A DNA stretch of 64,000 nucleotides from Lachnospiraceae bacterium (GCA_015057425.1 SVEL01000002.1:124001-188000), one strand, 5' to 3'. Counted from the first letter of the stretch, positions 40,510 through 50,694 are shown. Made by a program: numbers and translations. The notes: generated by a model not told the origin, from the sequence alone.

Positions 40510-42078
40510 TTAATAATTATCCGGCAAATCATTCTCTAAAAGAACAACCTTGTCTGTCTCCATAAGAGAATACATCTTATCGAGTGCTTCCGTCAAGCTA
40601 TTAAATGCTATAACTTTATCTTCTTCAAAGCCTTCCTCTTTTATACCTTCGTAAATAGGCTTTGTTCTGTTAATTCCTACAAGGAAAATATAGTCGCATA
40701 CTTTTGCTGCCTGACGGCCAAATTCTTTATTTAACTCTTCTTCTTTGGCTCCAAGTTCAACCATACCCGGCGTAATAAGAATTTTAGTTCCGTCAAATAA
40801 CGCCAACGTATCAAGAGCTGCCTTTGAACCTGTAGGATTTGAATTAAATGCATCATCTATGATGGTTATTCCGTTTTTATTTATTAACTGAAGTCTGTGT
40901 GGTACGCCTTCAAGCTTTCGTACCTGTGGCTTTAATTCTTTAAGACTGATTCCCATAAGATGTGCCATGGCAATTGTACCGACTATATTGATTACATTGT
41001 GTCTTCCTATTAAGTCAGTCTTAAACTGGCACACTTCATCACCTGCTTTAACGGTAAATGAAGTTCCTTTGTTATTTACGTCTATATCATAGGCATAATA
41101 ATCACAATCTTCTGTAACACCGTATGTTATCATCTTTTTGCCGTAATTATATGCTTTGATATTTTCATCATTACCATTTACAAGAAGGAGTCCGCCTTCC
41201 GGAAGTGCATCTGCAAGTTCAAACTTAGTTTTCTTAACATTGTCAAGAGACTTAAATGTTTCAAGATGCTGTGGTCCGATTGATGTAATAATTCCGTGAT
41301 GCGGATAAACAATATCACATATCTCCTTAATCTCGCCTACCTTCTTAGCACCCATTTCACATATAAATATCTCATGAACAGGCTTAAGACTTCCTCTTAT
41401 AGTCTTAACAACACCCATTGGTGTGTTATAGCTTTCAGGTGTCATAAGTACATTATACTTAGCTTTCAAAAGAGTATTAAGATAATACTTTACACTTGTC
41501 TTACCAAAACTTCCCGTAATACCGATAATCTTTAAATCATTATGACCCTTAAGGATTTTCTTTGCCTCATTGATATAATGATTATTCACACCTTTTTCTA
41601 TAGGTTTATTGATAACATTACCTAAGATAACAACAGCCGGCACAAGGGCATACAATGCAACCATAACAGATAATGACTCATAACGTTTCAACCATACTGC
41701 AACTGCAAGTACTGCCAGAATAAGTATATAATCCGTTACATACATTCTTATAACTCTCATAGTAAACACAAGCTTCTTCTTAACATTTTTTTCAATATGC
41801 AAAAGTGAGCAAAGAAGAGCAAATACAGCCGGTATAAGCATTATATACTCGCTGTAAGGTTTACAACAGAAAACCTCTACCCTGCTCCAAAGAAGATATA
41901 TCATTTCACCTACAAAGAAAACTATGATTGGTGAAAGAAGCTTCCCTGAATTTTTAAAATACCAGTTAAACTGTGTTACCCCTGCATAAGAGTTTAGCTG
42001 AAACATATGCATGTAAAATTTCAAAGAAATTGAAATCGCAATAAGAAAAATCATTGCTGTAATAATATATATAATCAT
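40510..42078 (-). CDS. murF: Mur ligase family protein, MurF-like
   Basis: GITGSFGKTSVKYYLNTLL, DDAFNSNPTGSKAALD. Confidence 0.85.
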   Translation of the reverse strand: MIIYIITAMIFLIAISISLKFYMHMFQLNSYAGVTQFNWYFKNSGKLLSPIIVFFVGEMIYLLWSRVEVFCCKPYSEYIMLIPAVFALLCSLLHIEKNVKKKLVFTMRVIRMYVTDYILILAVLAVAVWLKRYESLSVMVALYALVPAVVILGNVINKPIEKGVNNHYINEAKKILKGHNDLKIIGITGSFGKTSVKYYLNTLLKAKYNVLMTPESYNTPMGVVKTIRGSLKPVHEIFICEMGAKKVGEIKEICDIVYPHHGIITSIGPQHLETFKSLDNVKKTKFELADALPEGGLLLVNGNDENIKAYNYGKKMITYGVTEDCDYYAYDIDVNNKGTSFTVKAGDEVCQFKTDLIGRHNVINIVGTIAMAHLMGISLKELKPQVRKLEGVPHRLQLINKNGITIIDDAFNSNPTGSKAALDTLALFDGTKILITPGMVELGAKEEELNKEFGRQAAKVCDYIFLVGINRTKPIYEGIKEEGFEEDKVIAFNSLTEALDKMYSLMETDKVVLLENDLPDNY

Positions 42079-42090
42079 AGTGCCTCCGTT

Positions 42091-42870
42091 TTAAATATTC
42101 ATATATGATGCTAAAATTTTATCAAATACGTACTTTTGTTCAAGGAAAGAATAATGTCCTGCATTTTTTATGGTTGCAAGTCCCGCTTCCGGTATAAGTT
42201 TTTCCATAATTTTACCGTCAGACAACGGCGTTGCATCATCATTTTCACCCCATATAAGCAATGTGTCCTGCTTAATATTCTTAAGTAAATCTGTAAGGTC
42301 CTCATTTACTACCTTTACAAGACATCCCTTCATAATATCGCTTGCCGCATTATAATCAGCCGAGCCTTTGCCCTTCTTATACTTTTCAAGTGCGCCCGGA
42401 AACAACGCTTTAACCGGTGCGCATCCCAGTATTGCTTTCATAGCCTTATATGACTTAACTTTTATATGATATGACAATGTTCTCTTTGGCTTTATTCCTG
42501 CACTGTCTACTAAGATTATCTTATTAACCTTAAAGCTTAAATTATTTCTGTTTACCATTTTTATAATAACTCTGCCGCCAAAAGAATGTCCCAATACCGT
42601 AAAGTCTTTAAGCTCAAGACTTTCTATAAACTTTATGACAAAGTCAAGATATTCATCAACACCCCATACTTCTTTCGGTTCATCAGACTGACCGAACCCC
42701 GGCATATCAAGAGCAACAACTCTGTACTTAGGTGTTAACAGATTAAATATTCCGTCAAACAATGCTATATTGGAACCCCAGCCATGGAGAAGCAACACTA
42801 CCTCTCCACTGCCCTCATCTCTGTAATTTATATTAATTCCGTCTATATTTGTATTCATCTTAGTTACCAT
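42091..42870 (-). CDS. alpha/beta hydrolase
   Basis: LLLHGWGSN, VLGHSFGGRV, WGENDDATP, NAGHYSFLE. Confidence 0.88.
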   Translation of the reverse strand: MVTKMNTNIDGININYRDEGSGEVVLLLHGWGSNIALFDGIFNLLTPKYRVVALDMPGFGQSDEPKEVWGVDEYLDFVIKFIESLELKDFTVLGHSFGGRVIIKMVNRNNLSFKVNKIILVDSAGIKPKRTLSYHIKVKSYKAMKAILGCAPVKALFPGALEKYKKGKGSADYNAASDIMKGCLVKVVNEDLTDLLKNIKQDTLLIWGENDDATPLSDGKIMEKLIPEAGLATIKNAGHYSFLEQKYVFDKILASYMNI

Positions 42871-42887
42871 CCGATTTTTCTACAATA

Positions 42888-44141
42888 TTACTCGCTTAAC
42901 AATCTTTCCAAATCTTCTGTCTCTTTAGGGATCATATGAGAAAGAACCTTTGCCTCACCGTCAGTTATAAGTACATCATCTTCAATTCTTATACCTATAC
43001 CCATTTTGCTTATATAAAGCCCCGGTTCAACTGTTATAACCATACCCTTTGCTAAAGGATAATCATTGCCGAGTGACATATCATGAGTGTCTAAACCGAG
43101 CTGATGCGAAATATTATGATAATAATACTCTGTTACTTTTTCACCATCGCATAATATTCCTGCTTTTTTCAGTTCTTCTTCATAATACTTTATAACCATA
43201 TCATTTAACTCTCTTATGGTCTTACCCGGTTTGGCATTGGCTATTACAAGTTTCTGTACACCAAGTACTATGTTATATACCTTTTTCTGTTCATCAGTAA
43301 ACTTACCTGATGCAGGATAAGTTCTTGTAATATCTGCACTATAATGATTGTATGTACAACCAAGGTCTGTTAAAACAAGATTATCCTTTTCGATTTCCAT
43401 ATTATTGTCGGAATAGTGAAGTGTCGTTCCACGTCCGCCGCCTGCTACAATCGTCTTAAATGCATGTTCTCTGATTCCCTGTTTTGTAAGGGCAAAATCA
43501 AACATTCCTTCTACTTCGCATTCATTCATTCCAACCTTTGTATACTTCATCATTTCAACTACTGCTTTTCCCGTAGCTTCTATTGCTTTCTGTATACATT
43601 CTATTTCAAAATCATCTTTTATTATTCTAAGTTCTGCCATTATTTTATAAATATCCTTAATTACTATGGCAGGATATATTTCTCTGATTTTCTTTGAAAT
43701 CTTAATTCCTTCCGAATCAGGCTGGTTAATATTATTTCTCCACAAATCGCAGAATACAGTCAGTTCGCAATGTCTTGTTCTGTCTAACTGTGCCGTAAGA
43801 TTGCCTTCAAATTCATCAATATAATTTATGCTTTCTATACCGCTTATTTCCTTAGCTTCATCTTTAAGCATTCTGCCGCCAACCCACTTTGCAAGGGTTT
43901 CGTCAAATCGTTCAATATAAAGGGACACACTCTTTCTACCAGCTGTCTTATTAATTACAAGAAGCATATTTTCACTGTCTATTCCTGTAAGATAGTAAAA
44001 ATTTCTATCTACACTAAAAGGATACACCTCGTCCAGTGAACGCATTGGTGCTATTCCTGAAGCAATTATTGCTATACTGTTATCCGGCAACATTTCTATT
44101 AATCTTTCTCTTCGTTTTTTCAAATATTCAAAATCTGACAT
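42888..44141 (-). CDS. Xaa-Pro aminopeptidase, M24B family
   Basis: YSADITRTYPASGKFT, HQLGLDTHDMSLG, ITVEPGLYISKMGIGIRIEDDVLIT. Confidence 0.9.
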   Translation of the reverse strand: MSDFEYLKKRRERLIEMLPDNSIAIIASGIAPMRSLDEVYPFSVDRNFYYLTGIDSENMLLVINKTAGRKSVSLYIERFDETLAKWVGGRMLKDEAKEISGIESINYIDEFEGNLTAQLDRTRHCELTVFCDLWRNNINQPDSEGIKISKKIREIYPAIVIKDIYKIMAELRIIKDDFEIECIQKAIEATGKAVVEMMKYTKVGMNECEVEGMFDFALTKQGIREHAFKTIVAGGGRGTTLHYSDNNMEIEKDNLVLTDLGCTYNHYSADITRTYPASGKFTDEQKKVYNIVLGVQKLVIANAKPGKTIRELNDMVIKYYEEELKKAGILCDGEKVTEYYYHNISHQLGLDTHDMSLGNDYPLAKGMVITVEPGLYISKMGIGIRIEDDVLITDGEAKVLSHMIPKETEDLERLLSE

Positions 44142-44173
44142 ATTTTCCTCCAGATAAATTTATATTAATACTC

Positions 44174-45241
44174 TTATTCTATGATGACTTTCTTTGACAT
44201 AACATCTCTGTTTGTTGAATACATAAGGGCATCTTCTCCCGTTATCTTTCCTTCGCTATACAATCTGAAAAGTTCACCATCCATAGTCTGCATTCCTTCT
44301 GATGCTCCCTGGTAGATAAAATTATCAATCTGGAACACCTTAGACTCACGAATAAGATTTCTTATTGCACTGTTAACAAACATTACTTCAAATGCAGGTA
44401 CCAATTCACCGTTTGTTCCCTTTATAAGCTGCTGGGATACAACCGCCTGTAAAACCATAGATAACTGAATTCTAATCTGCTGTTGCTGTTCCGGTGGGAA
44501 TACATCGATAATTCTGTCGATAGTCTTTGCGGCTCCTACCGTATGTAATGTTGAAAATACAAGCTGACCTGTTTCCGCAGCTGTAATTGCTGTCTGTATT
44601 GTCTCAAAATCACGCATTTCTCCAAGAAGAATTACATCCGGTGACTGTCTTAGTGCCGCTCTTAAAGCCACATCATAAGATGCTGTATCCTGTGATATTT
44701 CTCTCTGACTGACAATACTCTTATTATGCTTATGAATATATTCAATAGGGTCTTCTAATGTTATAATATGCTTATGGGCAGTCTTATTAATTGTATCGAT
44801 TATAGATGCAAGTGTAGTTGACTTTCCGCTTCCTGTAGGACCTGTTACAAGTACAAGTCCTTTTTGAAGCTCAGTTAATCTTTTTACTGATTTAGGAATC
44901 ATAAGCTCTTCAAAATTAGGAAGCTCAAACTTAACAACTCTAAGTACTGCTGCAAGTGAACCTCTCTGTTTATAGGCATTACATCTGAAACGGCCTAATC
45001 CGCTTATTGAAAACGAAAAATCATCATCTCCGCTATTTAAAAAATCTCTTATATCGTGGTTATTATATTCCCCGTATATTTCGTTAATAAGCCTTGCCGT
45101 ATCTCCCTGATCCAGTTTATCTCCTGTTTCATACATTTCTCCACTTATCTTATATGACAGCGGACCACCAGCAACAATATAGATGTCTGATGCTTCTTTT
45201 TCAACCGCTTCACTTAAGATATCAATTAATTTTCTATCCAT
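44174..45241 (-). CDS. pilT: PilT-type ATPase
   Basis: VTGPTGSGKSTTLASIID, LRQSPDVILLGEMRDFETI, STLHTVGAAKTIDRIIDVFP, AIRNLIRE. Confidence 0.92.
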   Translation of the reverse strand: MDRKLIDILSEAVEKEASDIYIVAGGPLSYKISGEMYETGDKLDQGDTARLINEIYGEYNNHDIRDFLNSGDDDFSFSISGLGRFRCNAYKQRGSLAAVLRVVKFELPNFEELMIPKSVKRLTELQKGLVLVTGPTGSGKSTTLASIIDTINKTAHKHIITLEDPIEYIHKHNKSIVSQREISQDTASYDVALRAALRQSPDVILLGEMRDFETIQTAITAAETGQLVFSTLHTVGAAKTIDRIIDVFPPEQQQQIRIQLSMVLQAVVSQQLIKGTNGELVPAFEVMFVNSAIRNLIRESKVFQIDNFIYQGASEGMQTMDGELFRLYSEGKITGEDALMYSTNRDVMSKKVIIE

Positions 45242-45274
45242 ATGTCTTCATCCCTTCAACATTTATTCCTTATA

Positions 45275-45778
45275 TTAAAATCCGATTTCATTGAAGTCTT
45301 CAAATTCTTCTCCATCCCAATCTGATGTATTGATTATTGCATACTTCTCCATTTCGTATCTCTTATCTTCTGTTAATTCAAGTATTCTTAAGTTAATGTC
45401 ATATGATCTGACATTATCAATTTCTACAATAATATTTATTATACCCCCGTTAACTGATATTTTTACCTGTTCTCCGTATGTTTTAGGTAAATTTTCTATT
45501 GCATTTTTGATATTTGTCATGTAAGCATCATTATCGCCACTTGCTAAGCTTTCCTTTTTTACTTTATATATAGCATCATCTATTTTCATTATAGTATTTT
45601 CAGCTATAAATTCAGAATTGTACATATCGACAATACCTTTTTCCTGCTTATCTGCCAATTTTACATCATTTACTGCCGTCTCATAAGCCAATACACCAAA
45701 AGTTGTAAGGCAAAGTACAACAAATATCATAAGTATTGATGTAACGCCGGTTCCGACTTGAAGTTTATCTCTATCCAT
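45275..45778 (-). CDS. pseudopilin-like single-TM protein
   Basis: N-terminal hydrophobic helix GVTSILMIFVVLCLTTFGVLAYE; position in pil cluster. Confidence 0.6.
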   Translation of the reverse strand: MDRDKLQVGTGVTSILMIFVVLCLTTFGVLAYETAVNDVKLADKQEKGIVDMYNSEFIAENTIMKIDDAIYKVKKESLASGDNDAYMTNIKNAIENLPKTYGEQVKISVNGGIINIIVEIDNVRSYDINLRILELTEDKRYEMEKYAIINTSDWDGEEFEDFNEIGF

Positions 45779-46190
45779 TGTCATTACCTCCGTTCGAAAA
45801 ATATTTTGCAAAGGTAGCTGACATTATCTCGCTGTTACCATCAGAAATATATACTTTTCCCGTAAGCAATGTTCCCGCTTCTTCATCTGATACCGTATTA
45901 TTGACAGTCAATATATATTTTGACATTTCTTCCGTAACCTCAGTCCAGTTATCATCATAATATACTGTATACTCATCATCTGTTTTAATATCTGCCTCTT
46001 TATCAGTTGCAAGAATATTTTCAATTGTATCTTCAATTATAACACTTGCATTGGCAATTTCATTGGCTTTATTACTTTTTTCAGATGCCGCAACAAATAA
46101 CTGTATGGTTATAACAGATGCTACCGAAAAAAACAAAACAACTATAATAAATTCTGTTAAGAAAGCTCTTGTTCTATCTCTCTTTCCCAT
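45771..46190 (-). CDS. pseudopilin-like single-TM protein
   Basis: RAFLTEFIIVVLFFSVASVITIQLFVAASEKSNKA; position in pil cluster. Confidence 0.6.
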   Translation of the reverse strand: MGKRDRTRAFLTEFIIVVLFFSVASVITIQLFVAASEKSNKANEIANASVIIEDTIENILATDKEADIKTDDEYTVYYDDNWTEVTEEMSKYILTVNNTVSDEEAGTLLTGKVYISDGNSEIMSATFAKYFSNGGNDNG

Positions 46191-46208
46191 AACCGTCATT
46201 CCTTTCCC

Positions 46209-46673
46209 TTACTTTCTAAGTGCAACATCTGCTGATAATTCTTCACCGCTGTCCAATGTGATTTCAAATGTAACAACATTATCATTTACAATAGCTTTAT
46301 AGCTTTTTACCTTAGCGACTCTTTCGCCAAATTCCGGCAAAAAGTCATCTCCTTTTGCCATATATACTTCGTAAATAGAATTTTTATAATAATATATCAG
46401 TGTTTCACAGTCTCCTTCACTGATTGACAGTACTTCATATCCGTTTCGTTCGGAAACATTTACTCCTTTAGTACTGTCTGCCGTACGAACTTTTCCTGTC
46501 AGATAGGAAAGTGCTACTCTTGTATTTTTATTATATTCTCTATTGTCTATGATTCCTTTATAGCTTTCATATCCCATATATATAAGTAATGCCGACAATA
46601 TGGTAAATAAACATATAAGGCTCATAGAAAATACAATTCCTACTGAATGTGATTTATTTGAACTTTTCATCAC
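46209..46673 (-). CDS. DUF4860-like single-TM protein of the pil cluster
   Basis: GIVFSMSLICLFTILSALLIYMGYESYKGIIDN; position in cluster. Confidence 0.55.
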   Translation of the reverse strand: MMKSSNKSHSVGIVFSMSLICLFTILSALLIYMGYESYKGIIDNREYNKNTRVALSYLTGKVRTADSTKGVNVSERNGYEVLSISEGDCETLIYYYKNSIYEVYMAKGDDFLPEFGERVAKVKSYKAIVNDNVVTFEITLDSGEELSADVALRK

Positions 46674-46711
46674 TTTTGCTCCTCCTGCCGTTACAAAACA
46701 ATATTTATCGT

Positions 46712-47038
46712 TTACTTATTAATTTCAATAACCTTTACCTGTGGTTTAATATTCTTAGCAAATACGCTGTAACTTACTATGTACTTATCTTCATCTATAA
46801 CCACACCGTAATTTTCTACTATGTATTCCAAGCTTTCAGGATATGCACCTTCAATGGAATAACAGGTCACTATTGCATTGTCTATGACTTCTTTAAGTCT
46901 TGCTGCTTTATCTTCTTCAACATTTCCTGACAATGAATATGTAGTAAATACACATAAAAACAATACTGCAATGAACACTGCTACTGCCGTTATGCAACCT
47001 TTAAATGTTATTAACTTTTTTGTTTTATATAAATGCAT
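46712..47038 (-). CDS. pseudopilin-like single-TM protein
   Basis: N-terminal TM; IVTCYSIEGAYPESLEYIVENYG pattern. Confidence 0.6.
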   Translation of the reverse strand: MHLYKTKKLITFKGCITAVAVFIAVLFLCVFTTYSLSGNVEEDKAARLKEVIDNAIVTCYSIEGAYPESLEYIVENYGVVIDEDKYIVSYSVFAKNIKPQVKVIEINK

Positions 47039-47074
47039 AAACTCACATCCTTTTATGTTTTTTATTACATATCA

Positions 47075-48121
47075 TTATATTGATGACAGGATACTTGCAA
47101 GAGGAAGCATTACTGATATAAGTATTCCTCCGATAATAATTGAAATTATGGCAACAAGTGTCGGTTCTATAAATGAAACCAGTTTATCAATTGCATCATC
47201 TATTTCATCTTCATATGCAACTGACAATTTATTCATAACACTGTCCAACTGTCCCGCCTTAAATGCAACATTAATCATTCTGTTCTGAAGACCTGTAAAC
47301 ATATTAATTTCCATAAGTGCTTCCGGGAATGACTTGCCTTCGCTTATTAACTGTCCAAACTTTTCTATCTTTTTCTTTGCATCCTCATCCGTAACGATTT
47401 CAGGTGCTATTTCAATAGCTTTTTCAATAGAATATCCGCTGCCTAACATCATCGACATAACCGATGCAAATCTGCCTGAAGTAATCTTGTCATTAAGTTT
47501 TTTTAACACCGGCAACTTAAAGATAATATTTTTCAATACTTTTCCGCCGCTTACAAGATAAATAACAAAAGCCACAATCAATGCAACAACTATCAACATT
47601 ACGCATATAAGTGTTCCGTAACCGAAAACTTTTCCAAATGCCATAAAGAACTTACCTGTCTCTGACACTTCTGTACCAAGGCTTTCATAAATTCCTTCAA
47701 ATACAGGTAAAACCTTAACTACAAGCATAAGTATTACTGCAGCCATCATAGCTACAAGAAGCAATGGATATGTAACTGCTGATTTTATGGAATTTTTGAT
47801 TTTTTCTTCTCTTTCATAATAAACACTTAATGATGAAAGAACGTCATCAAGATTACCTGTTTCTTCACCAATCTTAATCATCCCTACCATATATTCAGGG
47901 AAAAATCCGACTTCTTTAACCGCCATATATAATGAACCGGTTTCAACAACCTTATCTGATATTTTCTTAAATGCTTCCTTTGCATCATCATTTTCACAGC
48001 TGTCAACCAATGTTCCCATACCATCATATAAAGGAATACCTGCTTTTACTATTAATGCTACCTGACTGCAAAATATAGATGTTTCGCCGGCTGATAACTG
48101 ATTATTTCTATTTTTATTCAT
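47075..48121 (-). CDS. pilC: type II secretion/type IV pilus inner-membrane protein, GspF/PilC family
   Basis: GIPLYDGMGTL...MVGMIKIGEETGNLDDVLSSLSVYYEREEKIKNSIKSAVTYPLLLV; duplicated C-terminal half. Confidence 0.9.
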   Translation of the reverse strand: MNKNRNNQLSAGETSIFCSQVALIVKAGIPLYDGMGTLVDSCENDDAKEAFKKISDKVVETGSLYMAVKEVGFFPEYMVGMIKIGEETGNLDDVLSSLSVYYEREEKIKNSIKSAVTYPLLLVAMMAAVILMLVVKVLPVFEGIYESLGTEVSETGKFFMAFGKVFGYGTLICVMLIVVALIVAFVIYLVSGGKVLKNIIFKLPVLKKLNDKITSGRFASVMSMMLGSGYSIEKAIEIAPEIVTDEDAKKKIEKFGQLISEGKSFPEALMEINMFTGLQNRMINVAFKAGQLDSVMNKLSVAYEDEIDDAIDKLVSFIEPTLVAIISIIIGGILISVMLPLASILSSI

Positions 48122-48144
48122 ATATCTACCTTACCTTTCTCTAT

Positions 48145-49395
48145 TTAATAGATTTCACTATCCGAATAAGTCACACTGCCTGTGGATGTTTTATTCTTGG
48201 TAGCATCATAAAAATGCCAGCTTCCATTGTAATAAACTCTGTTCCACGCATGATATGCCTGCTTACCGTTAGAACCGGGATATATATATCCGTAAACTGT
48301 CTTTGTAGGTATTTTTTGAGCCCTGCACATAACTGACATAAGACATGCATAATCCGTACATACACCCATTTTGGTTTTTAGCGTATTATCTGCATTGACA
48401 TTTCTTGTATCATCATTGTTGTAATATCGGTCCCAATCGTACTCTATATTGTCAACAATATACTTAAATATTGCTTTTACCTTCGCTTCATCAGTTGTAA
48501 GACCGTCACATATTTCATATGACTTTGATACAGCATCAGACTTTTCGGTAAAATTAACGGTATTAGTAACATATGTATATCCCTGTGTTGTATTTCCCGC
48601 GCTAACCTCAGCCGAGTTTTTCATTGTACCTTTTCCTGTAGACGCATTAAACAGATACACTTTTATAGTATAATTTCCGTTGCCCGAAGGAAATGTAAAT
48701 GCCTCATATTCACCCTTTGTGTTAAGGTTATAATTATACTTATTACCATCTTCGTCAATTAATTGTACTTTATACGTATCAGATGCCGTTCCGGTATTCT
48801 TAACCATAAAGTAACCTTTTGAAGATGCATTACTATAATCAATTATTATATTGTTGGCAACTGAGCTTTTCGTTCCCGACGCAATTGGCGTATTAATGCT
48901 TATTACAACATTTTGATTGAGATTATCTTTTGTTGTCGTCGGCGACGGCTCGGTAGTCGTCGGTGACGGTTTCGTTGTCGTCGGTGACGGTTTCGTTGTC
49001 GTTGGCGACGGTTTCGTTGTCGTCGGTGACGGTTTCGTTGTCGTCGGCGACGGTTTCGTTGTTGTCGGTGACGGCTCGGTTGTCGTCGGTGACGGTTTCG
49101 TTGTTGTCGGTGACGGCTCGGTTGTCGTCTGCTCTGTCGATGGCCCTGTTGTTTCTCCCTGTTCAGTTACTGTAGGTTCTGTTCCCGGTTCAGTCGTTGA
49201 TTCATCATTAGGCCAATCAGTTGTATTATCTTTTGAACTGTTCTCTATATAATTTTCTGATGAACTTTTACTTTGAGTGTATGTCGTTCTCTCATTACCA
49301 TCACCATTACAGCCTGAAACACATGATATTATCAGTCCTGATGTAATGAGTATTGCCACACACTTCATAATAAAGTTATCGCATACTTTTTTCAT
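48145..49395 (-). CDS. lipoprotein with TTKPSPT repeats and C-terminal transglutaminase-like domain
   Basis: lipobox LIISCVSGC; tandem TTKPSPT; MGVCTDYACLMSVMCR, AYHAWNRVY, FYDATKN triad. Confidence 0.85.
   Translation of the reverse strand: MKKVCDNFIMKCVAILITSGLIISCVSGCNGDGNERTTYTQSKSSSENYIENSSKDNTTDWPNDESTTEPGTEPTVTEQGETTGPSTEQTTTEPSPTTTKPSPTTTEPSPTTTKPSPTTTKPSPTTTKPSPTTTKPSPTTTKPSPTTTEPSPTTTKDNLNQNVVISINTPIASGTKSSVANNIIIDYSNASSKGYFMVKNTGTASDTYKVQLIDEDGNKYNYNLNTKGEYEAFTFPSGNGNYTIKVYLFNASTGKGTMKNSAEVSAGNTTQGYTYVTNTVNFTEKSDAVSKSYEICDGLTTDEAKVKAIFKYIVDNIEYDWDRYYNNDDTRNVNADNTLKTKMGVCTDYACLMSVMCRAQKIPTKTVYGYIYPGSNGKQAYHAWNRVYYNGSWHFYDATKNKTSTGSVTYSDSEIY
48935..49132. repeat. 21-bp tandem repeat (VNTR) encoding TT(K/E)PSPT
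   Basis: repeated GTCGTCGGTGACGGTTTCGTT units. Confidence 0.9.
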
Positions 49396-49564
49396 GTCAA
49401 CACCTCGCTTTCAAAAGAAAGCTTCTTTATTGGCAAAATAAGCCTAAGTTATCATATTAATCATACTCTGTATCATTTTTTTTGTCAATGTTTTTCACCC
49501 TTTGTAACCATTCTCAACAAGGTGCATATTATTAAAGTGTAAATGAAAATTTTGGAGGTCTCTC

Positions 49565-49828
49565 ATGGGAGAAATTAATGCAGCAAACTGCTCAAACGGA
49601 TGTGGATGTGGAATGACACGTGAAAGTGGCAACAACAACTGCCTCTTCCTTATTCTTATCCTTTTATTCTGCTGCGGTGGTTGTGGTTCATCATTCGGTG
49701 GCGGTAACAACAGCTGTCTCTGGATAATTCTTCTTCTCTTATTCTGCGGCGGTGGATGCGGTTCATCATTCTGTAACGACTGTGACAACAGCTGCGGAAG
49801 TACTTTTGGTGTAGGTTGCGGCTGCTAA
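49565..49828 (+). CDS. Cys/Gly-rich small protein with a duplicated hydrophobic module
   Basis: GGAGG RBS; NNCLFLILILLFCCGGCGSSF and NSCLWIILLLLFCGGGCGSSF; 15 Cys in 87 aa. Confidence 0.75.
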   Translation: MGEINAANCSNGCGCGMTRESGNNNCLFLILILLFCCGGCGSSFGGGNNSCLWIILLLLFCGGGCGSSFCNDCDNSCGSTFGVGCGC

Positions 49829-49881
49829 TAGGTAGCTTAAACAACAGTTAATTTTAACTGCCCATTGTACTTTTATTTGGG

Positions 49882-49911
49882 GCCGGACATCTGAAATATC
49901 AGGTGTCCGGC
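49882..49911 (+). terminator. terminator after Cys-rich ORF
   Basis: GCCGGACATCTGA...TCAGGTGTCCGGC then T-rich run. Confidence 0.75.
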
Positions 49912-50030
49912 TTTATAATAACCCACTTTAAAGTAATATAATTTCATTTATTTCATATATTGTATAAATAATTTTATTTCCAATATCATAAATTCAAATT
50001 TCATAAGCAATAAGTCGGAGGTGTAATAGT

Positions 50031-50378
50031 TTGGAAAATAAAAAAACCGGCACAAGATATCCTTATACAGACTTGGATCTTGCCGTTACAAACAGAGACT
50101 TTCTTTTAATGAAAGCCTGTCTCCCGCTGATACCCCCGACAGAAAGACATATTCTTGCCATATACATAAAGTTTCAGGAATTCTATGCTACTTTGAATTT
50201 AAGAAACTTAAATAATAATCATAAGGCTTTCCGAAAGAATATCCCAGCTGATTTATCTGAATTAATAAATATTATAGGTGACTATCTTGATGAAGAACAA
50301 TTAAATTCAATTAACGGTTTTCAGGAAATGATGGAAATGATTCAGCTTATGAATGAATTAAATGATTTTGATGAATAG
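50031..50378 (+). CDS. hypothetical small protein (TTG start)
   Basis: GGAGGTG RBS before TTG GAA AAT. Confidence 0.65.
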   Translation: MENKKTGTRYPYTDLDLAVTNRDFLLMKACLPLIPPTERHILAIYIKFQEFYATLNLRNLNNNHKAFRKNIPADLSELINIIGDYLDEEQLNSINGFQEMMEMIQLMNELNDFDE

Positions 50379-50394
50379 AAAGGACAGACAAACA

Positions 50395-50694
50395 ATGGAA
50401 GAAAATGATTTTTTAAATAATCCTGCACTTAAAAACATAGATAAAAATAAACTTGAATTACTCTTACAACTGACCTCTCAGGCCGGTTCAAAATCCGGTG
50501 AAGATTTTTTACCATTTCTTATGAGCGCATTTTCAGGGGAAAACGGAATCGACTTTAACGATGAAGAAACAAATATAATACTTGAGGCAATGAAACCTGG
50601 TATGTCACCTAAAGAAATAAAAAGAATCGATACAATAAAAAGAATGACAAAAATAATAGCGGCAAGATCTAAGCCCGCCGCTAATAATAAATAA
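50395..50694 (+). CDS. hypothetical small protein (start MEENDF)
   Basis: AAAGGAC RBS; directly follows previous ORF. Confidence 0.65.
   Translation: MEENDFLNNPALKNIDKNKLELLLQLTSQAGSKSGEDFLPFLMSAFSGENGIDFNDEETNIILEAMKPGMSPKEIKRIDTIKRMTKIIAARSKPAANNK

Noticed and set aside
48935-49132. Possible CRISPR array because of regular repeats
   Set aside because: Contiguous 21-bp in-frame repeats without spacers; it is a coding VNTR.
48917-49252. Plus-strand ORF of VVVGDGFVVVGDG repeats
   Set aside because: Antisense translation of the 21-bp repeat in the transglutaminase lipoprotein gene; no RBS.
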